NCBI RefSeq assembly: GCF_024347655.1
Contig: NZ_AP025514.1
Coordinates: forward strand, 1,116,001-1,180,000
Origin: Vibrio toranzoniae
GTDB taxonomy: Bacteria; Pseudomonadota; Gammaproteobacteria; Enterobacterales; Vibrionaceae
DNA length: 64,000 nt
Direction of reading: 5' to 3'
Of the stretch, positions 1-12,100 are shown in pieces (within the stretch, counting starts at the first letter, position 1; the number at the start of each line of letters is the position of its first letter). A program made the position numbers and the translations under genes. Under the pieces are notes generated by a model, which saw nothing but the letters and a program-made list of their open reading frames with translations, was not told where the DNA came from and ran no database searches.

Positions 1-258
1 GCACTAAGCCAAAACGGTGATCCAGTTAAACTGACTAAAGCGGAATATGAGTTGCTAGTAGCGCTCTCTTCCCACCCTAACCAAGTGTTAAGCCGTGAAC
101 GTATTCTTAATATGATCAGTCATCGAGTGGACGCGCCTAATGACCGTACTATCGACGTACTAATCCGTCGTATGCGTGCCAAAATGGAGTTCGACCCTAA
201 GAATCCACAGATTTTTGTGACGGTTCACGGTGAAGGTTATATGTTCGCTGGTGACTAA
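1..258 (+). CDS. torR: TorR-like OmpR-family response regulator, C-terminal part (5' end outside window)
   Basis: Only the last 85 residues are present, open at the left edge in frame 1. They form the winged-helix DNA-binding domain of an OmpR-class response regulator: a helix with SRERILNMISHRV, the recognition segment NDRTIDVLIRRMRAK and the final wing hairpin VTVHGEGYMFAGD. The wording is closest to TorR (SRERILNALSRRV, RTVDVLIRRIR and QHGEGY in E. coli) rather than ArcA. TorR is the cytoplasmic regulator of trimethylamine-N-oxide respiration, phosphorylated by TorS. In V. cholerae, as I recall it, torR lies next to elyC and the cmoM-mukFEB block, which matches this neighbourhood. The receiver domain and promoter cannot be seen. 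ArcA or another OmpR paralogue is the main alternative. Confidence 0.75.
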   Translation, partial: ALSQNGDPVKLTKAEYELLVALSSHPNQVLSRERILNMISHRVDAPNDRTIDVLIRRMRAKMEFDPKNPQIFVTVHGEGYMFAGD

Positions 259-300
259 TACCCTTTGGGAAATTATCATTAGTAACGATATTTGAAGGAA

Positions 301-336
301 AAAAGCCGAGACATCATTTGATGTCTCGGCTTTTTA
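301..336. terminator. Bidirectional rho-independent terminator between torR and elyC
   Basis: A perfect stem AAAGCCGAGACATCA / TGATGTCTCGGCTTT with a two-base loop is followed by a T run on the plus strand and preceded by an A run. It can therefore serve torR from the left and elyC from the right. Confidence 0.85.
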
Positions 337-416
337 TTACTTAACGGTTATTGCCAGCGAGCTAAGAACCTACAAATTTCTTTGCTGCTCTATCTGCTCA
401 ATAGGCTGAGCTGAGC

Positions 417-1265
417 TTATTGTGCTGCAGAAACTTCACTGTCTTCCTCAGCTAAGCTAGAAGCTTCAGGAACAACAACCGGTTCTTCTGAAATGTCCCT
501 ACTGGTGTCTAGCCAGTCACGTAGGCTTTGCCAAACCAATCCCATAGTCTCGTGCCAGTAACGCTCGGTTTGCTCAAGGTAGAGCGCCTTAGGCATATAC
601 TTATTCCAAGGCTCAACAATCCCTTCTTGTGCAAGGTAGTTTGTGGGTGCAGGTAATGGATCCATACCTGCAGCATTGAACTCATTCAATGCACGAGTCA
701 TATGACTAGCAGAAGTCACCAATACCATTCTCTTGTGTTTAACAAACGCAGCAGCTTGGCGGGCTTCTTCCCAGGTATCTTTTGCTGTCTCAAGCAAAAT
801 GATGTCTGGTTTTGCTACGCCGAGGGCCAGGGCAACCTTAGCCATCATTCTAGCATTGCTCACTTCAGTGCCTCCTCCGTAGCCAGACAAAATGAGTTTG
901 GCACCAGGATAAAGACGTAGAATACGAATTCCTTCACTCAAACGCATCAAACCGGTGCGGCTAAGCTCTGATGTAGGCGGGATTTGGTCGTCTACGACGT
1001 GACCACTTCCAAGCACCATCACGTAATCGACGGTATCGTCGACGGGTAAAAAAGCGGTGTGTTGCCTTTCCATTGGCATTAAAAGTTGGCTAGAAACTGG
1101 CTGGAAAGCGATTAGGAAAATACCACAGAGGGCTGAAAGGGTAATTAGGCAACCCGTCTTCCTGTTGATAGTAAACATCACTAGGGCTAAACCCAGAAAG
1201 GCGAGAATTAACATTGCTGGCAGTGGCATCAGTAACGAAGACACTACTTTTTTCAGCTCAAACAT
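417..1265 (-). CDS. elyC: ElyC/YdcF-family (DUF218) envelope biogenesis factor
   Basis: This is a 282-residue inner-membrane protein of the DUF218 family, like E. coli ElyC, which affects peptidoglycan assembly at low temperature through the undecaprenyl-phosphate carrier. Two N-terminal membrane helices (about residues 10-30 and 35-55) precede the DUF218 domain, with YVMVLGSGHV, the central GAKLILSGYGGG segment, KDTWEEA and VTSASHMTRA. I chose the ATG at 1265 because it gives MFELKKVVSSLLMPLP, matching the E. coli N-terminus. An in-frame Met 33 codons upstream adds a segment without family resemblance. The C-terminal tail is acidic. It is divergent from cmoM, with about 115 bases between, as in other gammaproteobacteria. 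The ribosome-binding site is weak. Confidence 0.88.
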   Translation of the reverse strand: MFELKKVVSSLLMPLPAMLILAFLGLALVMFTINRKTGCLITLSALCGIFLIAFQPVSSQLLMPMERQHTAFLPVDDTVDYVMVLGSGHVVDDQIPPTSELSRTGLMRLSEGIRILRLYPGAKLILSGYGGGTEVSNARMMAKVALALGVAKPDIILLETAKDTWEEARQAAAFVKHKRMVLVTSASHMTRALNEFNAAGMDPLPAPTNYLAQEGIVEPWNKYMPKALYLEQTERYWHETMGLVWQSLRDWLDTSRDISEEPVVVPEASSLAEEDSEVSAAQ

Positions 1266-1380
1266 ATCCGAATAGTCCGAAAAAACATCACTTAGTAGTA
1301 AAAAGAGACATCGCCTCTTTATTCCTGAAATTCCTGTGACAGAATAGCAGGCACGATAGGACATAATAACTCAAGTAGCC

Positions 1381-2166
1381 GTGACTGAAGACCGTAATTT
1401 CGACGATATTGCCCACAAATTTGCAAAAAATATTTACGGCTCTGACAAAGGAGAGATCCGTCAAGTCATTGTATGGGAAGATTTAGAGCAAGCTTTGAGC
1501 AAATTTGAGCATTCATCTTCACCGTTGCATGTGCTTGATGCTGGAGGGGGACTTGCACAGGTGTCGCAAAAAATTGCCGCGCTTGGACATCACGTGTCTT
1601 TATGCGATCTCTCATCTGAGATGCTTAAACTCGCAGAAGAAAGTATCTGCGAAGCGGGTTTGTTAGAGCAGTATCGATTTATTCATTCACCGGTACAAAA
1701 AGTGGCAGAACACCTCGATGAGAAAGTCGACTTTGTGATGTTTCACGCGGTCATGGAGTGGCTAGCCGACCCAAAAGAGGCGCTTGATTTATTGTTAGAA
1801 CAAGTAAAACCGGGTGGCGTTGCCTCGATAATGTTTTACAACCACCACGGATTAGTCCTGAAAAATGTGATTTGTGGCAACATTCCTCATGTATTGAATG
1901 GGATGCCACATCGAAAACGGTTTAAGCTGCAACCACAAAAAGGCTTGAAGCCTGAAGAGGTTTATCAATGGATAGAAGACGCCGGTCTGGAAATCTGCGG
2001 TAAATCTGGCATTCGCTCTTTTAGTGACTACATAGGTAATATGGAGTACATGGGCGATTACCAATTTGAAGATGTATTGGAACTAGAAAAACAGCTATGT
2101 CGCCAGGAGCCATATCTGTCGCTAGGCCGTTATATTCACGTTTGGGCTCAAAAACCTGCACAATAA
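1381..2166 (+). CDS. cmoM: tRNA 5-carboxymethoxyuridine(34) methyltransferase CmoM (SmtA)
   Basis: This 261-residue cytoplasmic class I SAM-dependent methyltransferase converts cmo5U34 to its methyl ester (mcmo5U) in certain tRNAs, the last step of the pathway begun by CmoA and CmoB, whose genes lie near 17-19 kb. The N-terminus DRNFDDIAHKFAKNIYGS is typical of the family. Motif I is LDAGGGLAQVSQ (about residues 52-63), followed by the acidic CDLSSEML segment and the VKPGGV post-motif. The start is GTG at 1381. It is divergent from elyC and lies directly upstream of mukFEB, as in E. coli (smtA-mukFEB). Function is well supported by family match. Confidence 0.93.
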   Translation: MTEDRNFDDIAHKFAKNIYGSDKGEIRQVIVWEDLEQALSKFEHSSSPLHVLDAGGGLAQVSQKIAALGHHVSLCDLSSEMLKLAEESICEAGLLEQYRFIHSPVQKVAEHLDEKVDFVMFHAVMEWLADPKEALDLLLEQVKPGGVASIMFYNHHGLVLKNVICGNIPHVLNGMPHRKRFKLQPQKGLKPEEVYQWIEDAGLEICGKSGIRSFSDYIGNMEYMGDYQFEDVLELEKQLCRQEPYLSLGRYIHVWAQKPAQ

Positions 2167-2242
2167 CAGCGGTGAATGTGGTAAAAGAAGCCACAACATG
2201 CGCTATGCGATCGTAAGAAGCCCGCGTCATAAAGAAATAGGC

Positions 2243-2268
2243 GTCATATCTAACATGTTCGATATGAC
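2243..2268. promoter_or_regulatory. Near-perfect 26-bp palindrome upstream of mukF
   Basis: The outer arms GTCATATC and GATATGAC flank the central palindrome AACATGTT. Of 26 positions only one symmetric pair (positions 9 and 18) is mismatched. It ends 23 bases before the mukF start codon, in the 125-base cmoM-mukF gap. It could be an operator or a leader hairpin; there is no T run to make it a terminator. Confidence 0.45.
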
Positions 2269-2291
2269 AAAGAACAGTAACAGGAACCACA

Positions 2292-3629
2292 ATGAGTGAA
2301 ATGACTCAAACTGCCGAAGAGCAGCCAATTGATGAGTTGGTGGGCTGGGTCAAGCAGCATGATTTTTCATTAAACTTGCCACCAGAGCGCTTAGCATTTT
2401 TGATTGCTATCGCAGTACTAAGCAATGAAAGGTTCGATGAAGAGTTAGGCGAGGGTGAACTGCACGATGCATTTGCCATTGTCACTCGACTGTTTGAAGA
2501 TACTGGCGAAGCGTCGGCGTTTCGTGCCAACAATGCCATCAACGAGTTGGTTAAACAGAAGTTGATTAGCCGCTTTACCAGCGAAATCACTGATGGCACG
2601 AGTATTTATCGCCTATCACCATTGGCGATTGGTATCTCAGATTATTACTTACGTCATCGTCAGTTCTCCAAATTAAAATTGTCTATCCAGCTTTCTATGG
2701 TTGCAGATGAGATGGCAAAAGCCATTGAAGCAGCACAAAAAGGCGGAACGCCAGGACATTGGAGAAAGAACGTATACGGTGTGCTCAAATACTCTGTTGG
2801 TGAAATTTTCGATCAAATTGATCTTAACCAACGTGTTATGGATGAGCAGCAGCAAACCGTTAAGCAGCAAATTGCCGACCTTTTAAACAAAGATTGGCGA
2901 GAGGCGATTAACAACTGTGAAACCTTGTTATCAGAAACCTCGTCCACGCTAAAAGAATTGCAAGACACCTTGCAAGCAGCGGGTGATGAACTGCAAACAC
3001 AGATCCTCGATATTCAAGAAATTGTTTACGGTGACGATGAACTCGAGTTCGTTGGCGAAACCCTATTCGGTTTGCAGATGAAGCTTGACCGAATCACCAG
3101 TTGGGGTCAGCAAGCGATCGACTTGTGGATCGGTTACGACCGCCACGTTCACAAGTTTATCCGTACCGCGATTGATATGGATAAAAACCGTGCCTTTAGC
3201 CAACGCTTGCGTCAGTCGGTGACCGACTACTTTGATGCGCCGTGGTTATTGACTTACGCCGATGCTGAGAAGCTCACCGATCTGCGTGATGAAGCACTCG
3301 TGCTTCGTGATGACGAAGTGATGGGTCAAGCGCCAATCGACGTAGAATACGAAGAATTTGAGCAAGTGAATGATCTGCTTTCAGACCGAATTGCAGAGAT
3401 GTTAAAAGCTCACAAACAGCAAGGTTCGCCAATTGATCTTGGCCTTGTGCTACGCGACTACCTCGCTGCACACCCTCGCACACACCATTTTGATTTAGCC
3501 AGAATTGTTGTCGACCAAGCGGTGCGCTTAGGTTACTCAGAGTCTGACTATCAGGCTATTCAGCCAGATTGGCAGGCAATCAACGATTTCGGTGCAAAGG
3601 TACAAGCAAATGTCATTAACAAGTACTGA
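2292..3629 (+). CDS. mukF: Chromosome partition protein MukF (kleisin)
   Basis: This 445-residue kleisin of the MukBEF condensin (E. coli MukF is about 440 residues) bridges the MukB heads and recruits MukE dimers. It has an N-terminal winged-helix dimerisation domain (about residues 10-115), a central helical stretch that contacts the MukB neck, and a C-terminal winged helix (about 355-445) binding the MukB cap. A ribosome-binding site CAGGAA precedes the ATG. It is first of three overlapping genes: mukE starts 20 bases before mukF ends. The near-perfect palindrome at 2243-2268 lies in its leader and may control the operon. Confidence 0.96.
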   Translation: MSEMTQTAEEQPIDELVGWVKQHDFSLNLPPERLAFLIAIAVLSNERFDEELGEGELHDAFAIVTRLFEDTGEASAFRANNAINELVKQKLISRFTSEITDGTSIYRLSPLAIGISDYYLRHRQFSKLKLSIQLSMVADEMAKAIEAAQKGGTPGHWRKNVYGVLKYSVGEIFDQIDLNQRVMDEQQQTVKQQIADLLNKDWREAINNCETLLSETSSTLKELQDTLQAAGDELQTQILDIQEIVYGDDELEFVGETLFGLQMKLDRITSWGQQAIDLWIGYDRHVHKFIRTAIDMDKNRAFSQRLRQSVTDYFDAPWLLTYADAEKLTDLRDEALVLRDDEVMGQAPIDVEYEEFEQVNDLLSDRIAEMLKAHKQQGSPIDLGLVLRDYLAAHPRTHHFDLARIVVDQAVRLGYSESDYQAIQPDWQAINDFGAKVQANVINKY

Positions 3630-4416
3630 TGATTACATGCCAGAGAAACTGGTAAAAGCGATAGCGAACCCACTGTTCCCCGCGCTAGACAGTATGCTGC
3701 GTTCAGGTAAGCATATTTCAACAGAAGATCTAGATAACCACGCGTTACTTTCTGATTTTGAAGTTGAGCTTCAGCATTTTTATCAACGCTACAACACCGA
3801 GCTTGTGAAAGCGCCAGAAGGCTTCTTTTACTTGCGTCCGCGTTCTACGTCTCTCATTGGTCGTAGTGTGTTGTCTGAACTGGACATGTTGGTTGGCAAG
3901 GTATTGTGTTTCTTGTACCTAAGCCCAGAACGTTTAGCGCACGAAGGCATTTTCAACAACCAAGAGTTGTTTGAAGAGCTAATGGCGTTAGCGGATGAGA
4001 AAAAACTCATGAAGCTAGCAACCAACCGTGCGTCTGGCTCTGACTTAGACAAAGAAAAGTTATTCGAAAAAGTACGTACTTCTCTACGTCGTCTACGCCG
4101 CATCGGTATGCTGATTGCGATTGGCGAAACGGGTAAATTCCGTATTAGCGAAGCGGTATTCCGTTTCGGTGCTGACGTACGTGTTGGTGATGATATGAAA
4201 GAAGCGCAATTACGTCTTATCCGTGATGGTGAGGCTGTGGTGCATACTCAAGAGCCTAACCAAGGTAGCTTGTTAAATGAAGAGCAAGCAGAATCTGTAT
4301 CAGAAGTCGATGCAGACGTAGACGAAAACGGTCAACAAGACATTTTTAACGATCAAGCTGACTTTGACCTTGAGTCGAACGATGGCGAACAAACAAAAGT
4401 AGAAGGTGAAGCATGA
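3610..4416 (+). CDS. mukE: Chromosome partition protein MukE
   Basis: This 268-residue KITE-type subunit binds MukF and DNA in the MukBEF complex, acting on the nucleoid. Conserved blocks are [60 protein letters not shown] and [15 protein letters not shown], all close to E. coli MukE. I start at ATG 3610 (MSLTSTDDY); an upstream in-frame Met at 3592 lies deeper inside mukF and lacks family support. The acidic C-terminal tail of about 45 residues is longer than in E. coli. The gene overlaps mukF by 20 bases and mukB by 4 (ATGA), so translation is probably coupled. Confidence 0.96.
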   Translation: MSLTSTDDYMPEKLVKAIANPLFPALDSMLRSGKHISTEDLDNHALLSDFEVELQHFYQRYNTELVKAPEGFFYLRPRSTSLIGRSVLSELDMLVGKVLCFLYLSPERLAHEGIFNNQELFEELMALADEKKLMKLATNRASGSDLDKEKLFEKVRTSLRRLRRIGMLIAIGETGKFRISEAVFRFGADVRVGDDMKEAQLRLIRDGEAVVHTQEPNQGSLLNEEQAESVSEVDADVDENGQQDIFNDQADFDLESNDGEQTKVEGEA

Positions 4417-7400
4417 TTGAAAGAGGTAAGTATCAATCATTAACCATGGTCAACTGGAACGGCTTCTTTGCGCGTATTTTTGATATTGATGGATTGGTTA
4501 CAACGCTTTCTGGCGGTAACGGTGCAGGTAAGTCGACCACGATGGCGGCTTTCATCACAGCACTGATCCCTGACCAAAGCCTTCTGCATTTCCGTAACAC
4601 GACGGAAGCGGGCAGCTCACAGTCGTCTCGTGATAAAGGCCTTTACGGTAAGCTTCAACCTGGCGCATGTTATGCGGCGCTAGACGTTGTGAATTCTCGT
4701 AATCAACGTCTACTGTTTGCAGTAAAACTGCAGCAAGTGGCAGGTCGTGACAAGAAAGTCGATATCAAACCGTTCGTTATCCAAGGTCTTCCAAGCCATG
4801 TGAAACCAACGGATGTACTGATTCAGAACGTTTCAGACAGTCACGCTCGAGTGTGTCAGTTGAACGATGTGAAAGCTGCAGTTGCACAATACGAAGGTGC
4901 ACATTTCAAAGCCTTCTCTTCGATTGTTGATTACCACTCACAGATGTTTGAGTACGGTGTCGTTCCTAAGAAACTGCGTAACAGCAGTGATCGATCTAAG
5001 TTCTACCGCTTAATTGAGGCATCACTTTATGGTGGTATCTCAAGTGCGATTACGCGTTCTCTGCGCGATTACCTTCTGCCGCAAAATGGCGGTGTGAAGA
5101 AAGCATTCCAAGATATGGAATCAGCACTACGCGAAAACCGCATGACGCTAGAAGCGATCAAGACAACGCAGTCGGATCGTGACCTGTTCAAGCATTTGAT
5201 CACTGAATCAACGAACTACGTGGCAGCGGATTACATGCGCCATGCCAACGATCGTCGTAACAAGCTAGATCAAACCATGAAGCTCCGTGGTGAACTGTTT
5301 GGTTCTCGCGAAACCTTGCTTGATCAAAACAACCTGCTAAATCGTGTCCAAGAAGAGCTTGAACTGCTGGTCGATCAAGAATCTGCGCTAGAGCAAGATT
5401 ATCAAGCGGCTTCAGATCATCTTCAGCTGGTTCAAACTGCACTTCGTCAGCAAGAGAAAATTGCCCGCTACAGCGAAGATCTAGAAGAGCTTAATGAGTG
5501 TCTAGAAGAGCAGATGATGGTGGTTGAAGAAGCCCAAGAGCGCGTACTTCTGGCTGAAGAGCAGGCAACCATCACTGAAGAAGAAGTGGATAGCCTGAAG
5601 ACTCAGTTGGCTGACTATCAACAAGCTTTGGATGTTCAACAAACTCGTGCATTGCAATACCAACAAGCGGTTCAAGCATTAGAGAAAACGAAGCAGTTAC
5701 TTGGTGATGAATCTATTACCGCAGAAAGTGCATTAACTCTGGTTTCTGAGCTAAAAGCCCAACAAGAATCAAGCACGCAGACGCTACTGTCTACTAAACA
5801 TAAGCTAGACATGTCATCTGCTGCGTCTGCACAGTTCGACAAAGCGTTATCTTTGGTTAAAAGCATTGTTGGTGACGTAGACCGTAAAGAAGCATCCTAC
5901 AGTGCTAAGCAGGCGCTAGAAAAAGGCCGTAACGCAAAACACGTTGTTGAAAATGAACAACAGTGGCGTGCTCAGCACCGTGACATGGCTCGTGACGTGG
6001 CACAACAGCGTCAAGCAAAAGAGCTTGCTACCGAGTATCAAAAACAACATAACATCTCACTGACTGACGAAGCGGTTTTTGATGAAGAACGCGAACGTCA
6101 TGCAATGCAGATCGAAACGCTTGAGTATGCTCAAGAAGAGCTGCGTGAAGCGAAGAGTGAGCAACGTCGTGAGCAACAAAACCACGATCAAGAGATTCAA
6201 AAGCTTGAGTCCATTGCTCCTGCGTGGATAACGGCAAACGATGCGCTTGAAGCGTTAAGAGATCAAACCGAAGCTGAGCTCGAAGATAGCCAAGCAGTGA
6301 TGACTCACATGCAGCAAGTACTTGAAGATGAGAAATCTCAAGCGGCCGCGAAAGAGCGATTGGCAACTCGTCGTGCTGAACTTGATCAAGAGATTGAACG
6401 CTTAGCTTCACCGGGTGGTTCTAACGATCGTCGATTGAAAGGCCTCGCGGATATGCTTGGAGGCGTGCTACTTTCTGAAATCTACGACGATATCACGATT
6501 GGTGATGCACCTTACTTCAGTGCGATGTACGGCCCAGCTCGTCATGCGATTGTGGTGTCTGATCTTAGTGGTATTAAAGAGAAGCTAGTGGACCTTGATG
6601 ATTGTCCAGAAGACCTTTACATCCTAGAAGGTGATGTCGATGCGTTTGATGACAGCTCATTCAATGCCGACGAGTTAGAAGGCGCTGTATGTGTTCAGCT
6701 TAACGATCGCCAAATGCGTTACTCTCGCTTCCCTGAGATCCCGTTGTTTGGCCGTGCGGCTCGTGAACAACGCCTAGAGAAATTACGGGAAGAGCGTGAT
6801 GTGGTTGTTGAGAACCACGCGAAAGCAGCATTTGATGCACAAAAACTGAATCGCCTATACCAAGCATTCAACAGCTTTGTTGCGAAACACCTGCACGTTG
6901 CATTCAACGCCGATCCTGAACAGGCGCTAGCGTCTCTTCGTGATAAGCGTAGTCAAATTGTTCGTTCTTTGGCTGAGTTGGATTCTAAAGAACAGCAGCA
7001 ACGCAGCCAACTTCTACAGAGCAAGCAAGCACTTGGTGCGCTAGACAAACTCGCGCCTATGGTGCGTATTTTAGAAGACGAAACCTTAGCAGAACGCCTG
7101 GCTGAACTAGAAGTACAACTTGAGCGTTTGAGTGAAGCGAAGTCTTTCTTGAACAATCACGGTAAAGCACTTAATTCATTGGAGCAGGTTGTTTCTGCAC
7201 TAGACGCAGACCCTGAGCAATTTGAAGCGCTAGAAGCGGAATATCAACAAGCTGATAAAGCGCTACAAGCTCTAAAAGGCAAAGTATTCGCACTGTCTGA
7301 TTTGATTGAGCGTCGTCACTACTTTGCTTACGCAGACTCTGTTGATTTGCTTAACAAAAGCAGTGAACTAAGCGAGCAGCTTAAAGCGAAACTGGTTCAA

Positions 7401-8873
7401 GCAGAACAAGCAAGAACCAAAGGCCGTGATGGCTTGAAGCAAGCTCGCGAACAGATGAACCAATACAACCAAGTATTGGCGGCACTGAAGAGCTCGCATC
7501 AAGCGAAGCAAGAAACAGTTCAAGAGTTTAAGCAAGAGCTTCAAGAGTTCGGTGTAAACGCTGATGAAGGCTCTGAAGAGCGTGCTGTACGTCGTCGTGA
7601 CGAGCTTCAAGAGCGTTTGCACACCTCTCGTAGCCGTAAGAGTGAATACGAGCGTACGATTACCTCGACTGAACTTGAGATGAAAGCACTGGCTAAGCGT
7701 CTTAAGAAAGTACAGAAAGAGTACACAGAGCTTCGTACCTTCGTGGTTGCAGCGAAAGCAGGTTGGTGTTCAGTACTTCGCTTAGCTCGTGAGAATGATG
7801 TTGAGCGTCGTCTCCACAAGCGTGAGCTGGCTTACCTAACGGCTGGCGAACTTCGTTCAATGTCGGATAAATCATTGGGTGCGCTACGTTTGGCGGTGGC
7901 TGACAATGAAGATCTACGCGATTCGCTACGCCTATCAGAAGACAATGCTCATCCAGAGCGTAAGGTACTGTTCTATATTGCGGTTTACCAACACCTTCGT
8001 GAGCGTATTCGCCAAGACATCATTCATACCGATGATCCGGTTGAAGCAATCGAAGAGATGGAAGTTGAACTGGCTCGTCTAACAGAAGAACTGACGCAGC
8101 GTGAAAACCGCCTAGCGATCAGTTCTGAGTCGGTAGCTAGCATCATTAAGAAGACGATTCAGCGTGAGCAGAACCGTATTCGCATGCTGAATCAAGGCTT
8201 GTCTAATATTTACTTTGGTCAGGTTAAGGGTGTACGTTTGAACGTTAAGATCCGTGAAAGCCACGAGATCTTATTGTCCGGGCTCGCTACCCAGCAAGAG
8301 CAACATAAAGACCTGTTTGAAAGCACCCGTTTTACCTTCTCAGAAGCAATGGCGAAGCTGTTCCAGCGTGTTAACCCACATATCGATATGGGTCAACGCT
8401 CTCCACAGGTTCTGGGTGAAGAGTTACTGGATTACCGTAACTATCTAGAGTTAAGTGTAGAAGTTAACCGTGGTTCAGACGGTTGGTTACAAGCTGAATC
8501 GGGCGCACTTTCTACGGGTGAAGCTATCGGTACGGGTCAATCCATTCTGTTGATGGTTATCCAAAGTTGGGAAGAGGAGTCTCGTCGACTTCGTAGTAAA
8601 GATATCGTCCCATGTCGCTTGTTGTTCCTTGATGAGGCAGCACGTTTGGATGCAAAATCTATCTCAACACTGTTTGAGCTTTGTGATCGTCTAGGCATGC
8701 AACTTTTGATTGCAGCCCCAGAGAACATTAGCCCAGAAAAAGGCACAACCTACAAACTGGTACGTAAGGTATTCAAAGATCACGAACACGTGCACGTTGT
8801 TGGCCTGCGTGGTTTTGCGCAAAATAAACCAGCCTCTCCGGTTCAAGAGCTTATCGAAGAAGCTGAGCAGTAA
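4413..8873 (+). CDS. mukB: Chromosome partition protein MukB (SMC-like ATPase)
   Basis: At 1486 residues this matches E. coli MukB. It is the SMC-like motor of the MukBEF condensin, which organises chromosomes and interacts with topoisomerase IV in E. coli. Residues 34-42 form the Walker A motif GGNGAGKST. Two long coiled-coil arms (about 230-650 and 780-1250) flank a hinge (about 655-770). The ABC signature LSTGEA has its Ser at 1367, and the Walker B LLFLDEA has Asp1407-Glu1408. A 4-base overlap with mukE implies coupling. A strong terminator follows the stop codon. No frameshift or missing motif was seen. Confidence 0.98.
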   Translation: MIERGKYQSLTMVNWNGFFARIFDIDGLVTTLSGGNGAGKSTTMAAFITALIPDQSLLHFRNTTEAGSSQSSRDKGLYGKLQPGACYAALDVVNSRNQRLLFAVKLQQVAGRDKKVDIKPFVIQGLPSHVKPTDVLIQNVSDSHARVCQLNDVKAAVAQYEGAHFKAFSSIVDYHSQMFEYGVVPKKLRNSSDRSKFYRLIEASLYGGISSAITRSLRDYLLPQNGGVKKAFQDMESALRENRMTLEAIKTTQSDRDLFKHLITESTNYVAADYMRHANDRRNKLDQTMKLRGELFGSRETLLDQNNLLNRVQEELELLVDQESALEQDYQAASDHLQLVQTALRQQEKIARYSEDLEELNECLEEQMMVVEEAQERVLLAEEQATITEEEVDSLKTQLADYQQALDVQQTRALQYQQAVQALEKTKQLLGDESITAESALTLVSELKAQQESSTQTLLSTKHKLDMSSAASAQFDKALSLVKSIVGDVDRKEASYSAKQALEKGRNAKHVVENEQQWRAQHRDMARDVAQQRQAKELATEYQKQHNISLTDEAVFDEERERHAMQIETLEYAQEELREAKSEQRREQQNHDQEIQKLESIAPAWITANDALEALRDQTEAELEDSQAVMTHMQQVLEDEKSQAAAKERLATRRAELDQEIERLASPGGSNDRRLKGLADMLGGVLLSEIYDDITIGDAPYFSAMYGPARHAIVVSDLSGIKEKLVDLDDCPEDLYILEGDVDAFDDSSFNADELEGAVCVQLNDRQMRYSRFPEIPLFGRAAREQRLEKLREERDVVVENHAKAAFDAQKLNRLYQAFNSFVAKHLHVAFNADPEQALASLRDKRSQIVRSLAELDSKEQQQRSQLLQSKQALGALDKLAPMVRILEDETLAERLAELEVQLERLSEAKSFLNNHGKALNSLEQVVSALDADPEQFEALEAEYQQADKALQALKGKVFALSDLIERRHYFAYADSVDLLNKSSELSEQLKAKLVQAEQARTKGRDGLKQAREQMNQYNQVLAALKSSHQAKQETVQEFKQELQEFGVNADEGSEERAVRRRDELQERLHTSRSRKSEYERTITSTELEMKALAKRLKKVQKEYTELRTFVVAAKAGWCSVLRLARENDVERRLHKRELAYLTAGELRSMSDKSLGALRLAVADNEDLRDSLRLSEDNAHPERKVLFYIAVYQHLRERIRQDIIHTDDPVEAIEEMEVELARLTEELTQRENRLAISSESVASIIKKTIQREQNRIRMLNQGLSNIYFGQVKGVRLNVKIRESHEILLSGLATQQEQHKDLFESTRFTFSEAMAKLFQRVNPHIDMGQRSPQVLGEELLDYRNYLELSVEVNRGSDGWLQAESGALSTGEAIGTGQSILLMVIQSWEEESRRLRSKDIVPCRLLFLDEAARLDAKSISTLFELCDRLGMQLLIAAPENISPEKGTTYKLVRKVFKDHEHVHVVGLRGFAQNKPASPVQELIEEAEQ

Positions 8874-8904
8874 GCTCGGTAATGGCCCAATGATATTTGT
8901 TCAA

Positions 8905-8930
8905 AGCCCCTAACCATTAGGGGCTTTTTT
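8905..8930 (+). terminator. Rho-independent terminator of the muk operon
   Basis: Stem AGCCCCTAA / TTAGGGGCT with a three-base loop, followed by TTTTTT. It lies about 30 bases after the mukB stop codon. Confidence 0.88.
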
Positions 8931-9027
8931 GTACCTCACATTTAATTTTTTCAACTGAATGCCTCCAGCTCAATCTTCTCATCGATACTGATAAGACCAC
9001 TCATACCTTATGGTTATTATCAATGGA

Positions 9028-9053
9028 ACTTGTTTGAGGTCACACGTACAAGT
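9028..9053. promoter_or_regulatory. Inverted repeat upstream of the formate-dehydrogenase-like gene
   Basis: ACTTGT and ACAAGT are separated by 14 bases, in the 290-base gap before the gene at 9168. It may be an operator. The rest of the gap is AT-rich and shows no gene and no clear -35/-10 pair. Confidence 0.25.
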
Positions 9054-9167
9054 CCACAGATAATGTATGGTAATGCCATGAGTCTAATAATGTTAACGAT
9101 ATTGTATTGCTTATATTTTTAATTGTTGATAACTCGCGTGTGCGAAAGGCAAAGGTAGGACTAAGGT

Positions 9168-12100
9168 ATGATTCAAATTGTCATTGATGGAAAATTTCGA
9201 ATCGTTGAGCAAGGGCAAACCGTTCTTGAGGCAGCAAAAACATGTGGTTTAGAGATTCCATCGTTATGTGGTTTGAACAACACAACGGACAAAGTGCCGT
9301 GTGATTTGTGTGTGGTTGAAGTGGATGGGATGGGCGTGACACGTTCTTGTGAGCTTGAGGTAGCCAATGGCTTGAACATCACCACTCAATCTAAACAGCT
9401 AACGACGCATCGACAAGATGCGCTGAACCGTATCATGGCAGACCACTACGCTGACTGTGAGGCACCATGCCAAACCGCTTGCCCTGCGGGTGTCGATATC
9501 CAATCTTACCTCCATCATATTGCGCAAAATGATCACATCAAAGCGATCGAAGTGATCAAAAAGACATTGCCAATGCCGCTCTCAATTGGTCGTGTGTGTC
9601 CTGCTTTTTGTGAAACCGAATGTCGTCGTAACTTGGTCGATGAATCCATCGCGATTCGTCAGCTAAAACGTCATGCAGCCGATGCCGATCTGGCCGCTCA
9701 AGAGAGCTACATGCCAGCGAAGAAACCCAATCAAGGTAAGAGCATAGCGATTGTTGGTAGTGGCCCTGGTGGCTTAACAGCAGGTTATTACCTATCTAAT
9801 GAAGGTTATGACATCAGTGTTTACGAATCGATGCCTAAAGCTGGTGGTTGGTTGCGTTATGGTATTCCTGAGTATCGTCTGCCGAAGTCGATTCTAGATA
9901 AAGAAATCGAGCTCATGTGTCGTAACGGAATGGCAGTAGCGTGCGATAAGAAGCTTGGTGTTGATTTCACCTTGTCAGATCTTAGCCGTGATTTTGATGC
10001 GGTTTGCTTAGCAGTGGGTGCGTCACAAGCCGTTGAGATGAATTATCCCGGTAGTGACCTTGGTGGCTGCTATTTGGGTGTCGATTACCTGAAAGATTAT
10101 GTGACTGACAAAAACTTCATTACGGGTAAGAAAGTCGCGGTAATCGGCGGTGGTAATACCGCGATTGACTGCGCTCGAACAGCCGTCCGTGATGGTGCTG
10201 ATACCACGTTGATCTATCGTCGTACACGAGATGAAATGCCAGCAGAAGATTACGAAATTGAAGAAGCTGAACACGAAGGGGTGAAGTTTCACTTCTTGAC
10301 TAACCCGGCTGAGAATATTGCTGGTGAAAATGGCCATGTATCTGAAATCAGATTAGAGCGTATGGCGCTTGGCCCTGCGGATGCATCGGGTCGACGAAGC
10401 CCGAAACCAACGGGTGAGTTTTTTGTTGAGGCTTTCGATACGGTTATTGCTGCAGTGTCGCAAAAGCCTGATCTTAGCTTCATGGACAATGAGTCACTAG
10501 AAATCCCGTTAACACGTTGGAATACTGCGGACGCGGATCCACAAACCATGCATACCGGTACCGGTAATATATTTAGTATCGGTGATTTCCGACGAGGTCC
10601 TGCAACCGCGGTTGAAGCGGTCGGAGACGGACGTATTGCTGCAAAAGCAATCGACCGATTCTTCAACGGTGATATGGAAAATATTCCGGCTAAACCGTTT
10701 AACTCAAGAAAACACAAGCAACTCAAAGCCATTGATCCCGAGCAGTACAAGTCGATACAAAGCATGGCGCGTAAAATCATGCCAGAGCTCACCCCAGAGC
10801 AGCGCGAGCAAAGTTTTGAGGAAGTAGAAACAGGCTTTGATAATGCCGATGCAATTGCGGAAGCAGCAAGGTGTTTAGAATGCGGCTGCCAAGCTAATAC
10901 AAACTGCGACCTAAGAGACTATTCGACCGAATACAAAGCTACTCAAACGCATCCAAAATACAAAATCGATGTGGCTTCTAACGACAGCTGGCAAGCGATT
11001 CGCGCTGAAGAAGCGAAGGTTGGTTTAACAAGGCAGAAGTTTGCTGTCGATGATAGCTCTGAATTCATTATCTTTGATGCCAATCGTTGCATCAGTTGCG
11101 GCCAGTGTATCCAAGCGTGTCGTGAGCAGAACGTTCATGGTGTTCTAAGCCTCATGAACCAATCAGACGGCAAGCCAGCTTCAAGGCCTGAGTGTCGCCC
11201 TAATTTTGGTGCGGATAAGACCTTAATGGGCGATTCTAACTGTGTTCAATGTGGATCTTGTATTCAGGCGTGTCCAACTGGTGCGATGGTGGATGCTCGT
11301 GATAGAAAACAAGGCGATACCGACATCCTTAAAAAGGTCGACACTATCTGCACCTACTGTGGTGTGGGCTGTAAGCTGACCATGCATGTTGACGAAGCGA
11401 AGAACAAAATCCGTTATATCGAGGGCGGTGATTCTCCGGTTAACGAAGGTATGTTATGTGTTAAGGGACGTTTCGGTTTCGACTTTGTCGGCAGTGATGC
11501 CCGCCTTACAACACCGTTAATTCGTAAAGATGGCTGGTTACAACCTGCGAGCTGGGAAGAAGCCATTACGCTGATTGCCGAGAAACTCACGGCTATCAAA
11601 CAAGGTTTTGGTAGTAACGCTTTAGCGGGGTTCTCATCGGCGAAAACCACCAATGAAGATAACTATGCGTTCCAAAAATTCATACGTCGTGAACTAGGCA
11701 CCAACAACGTCGACCATTGTGCTCGCCTTTGTCATGCTTCGACTGTTACTGGTTTAGAGGCTTCGCTGGGCAGCGGGGCAATGACCAATGATATCCCAAG
11801 TATCAAACACTCAGATGTTATCTTTATCATTGGTTCAGACACTACATCCGCGCACCCAATTATCGGCTCACACATCAAACAGGCAGTGAGGCATAACGGT
11901 GCTCGTTTGATCGTCGCCGATCCTAAAATAATCGATATTGCCGATCATGCTGAACTTTACTTAGCACACCGACCGGGTACCGATGTGATGCTGATTAATG
12001 GTGTGATGCAGCAGATCATCAAACACGGTTGGTATGATCAAGAGTACATTGAAGATCGTGTGGATGGCTTTGATACCTTGCTCCAAGAGGTCATGTCACC

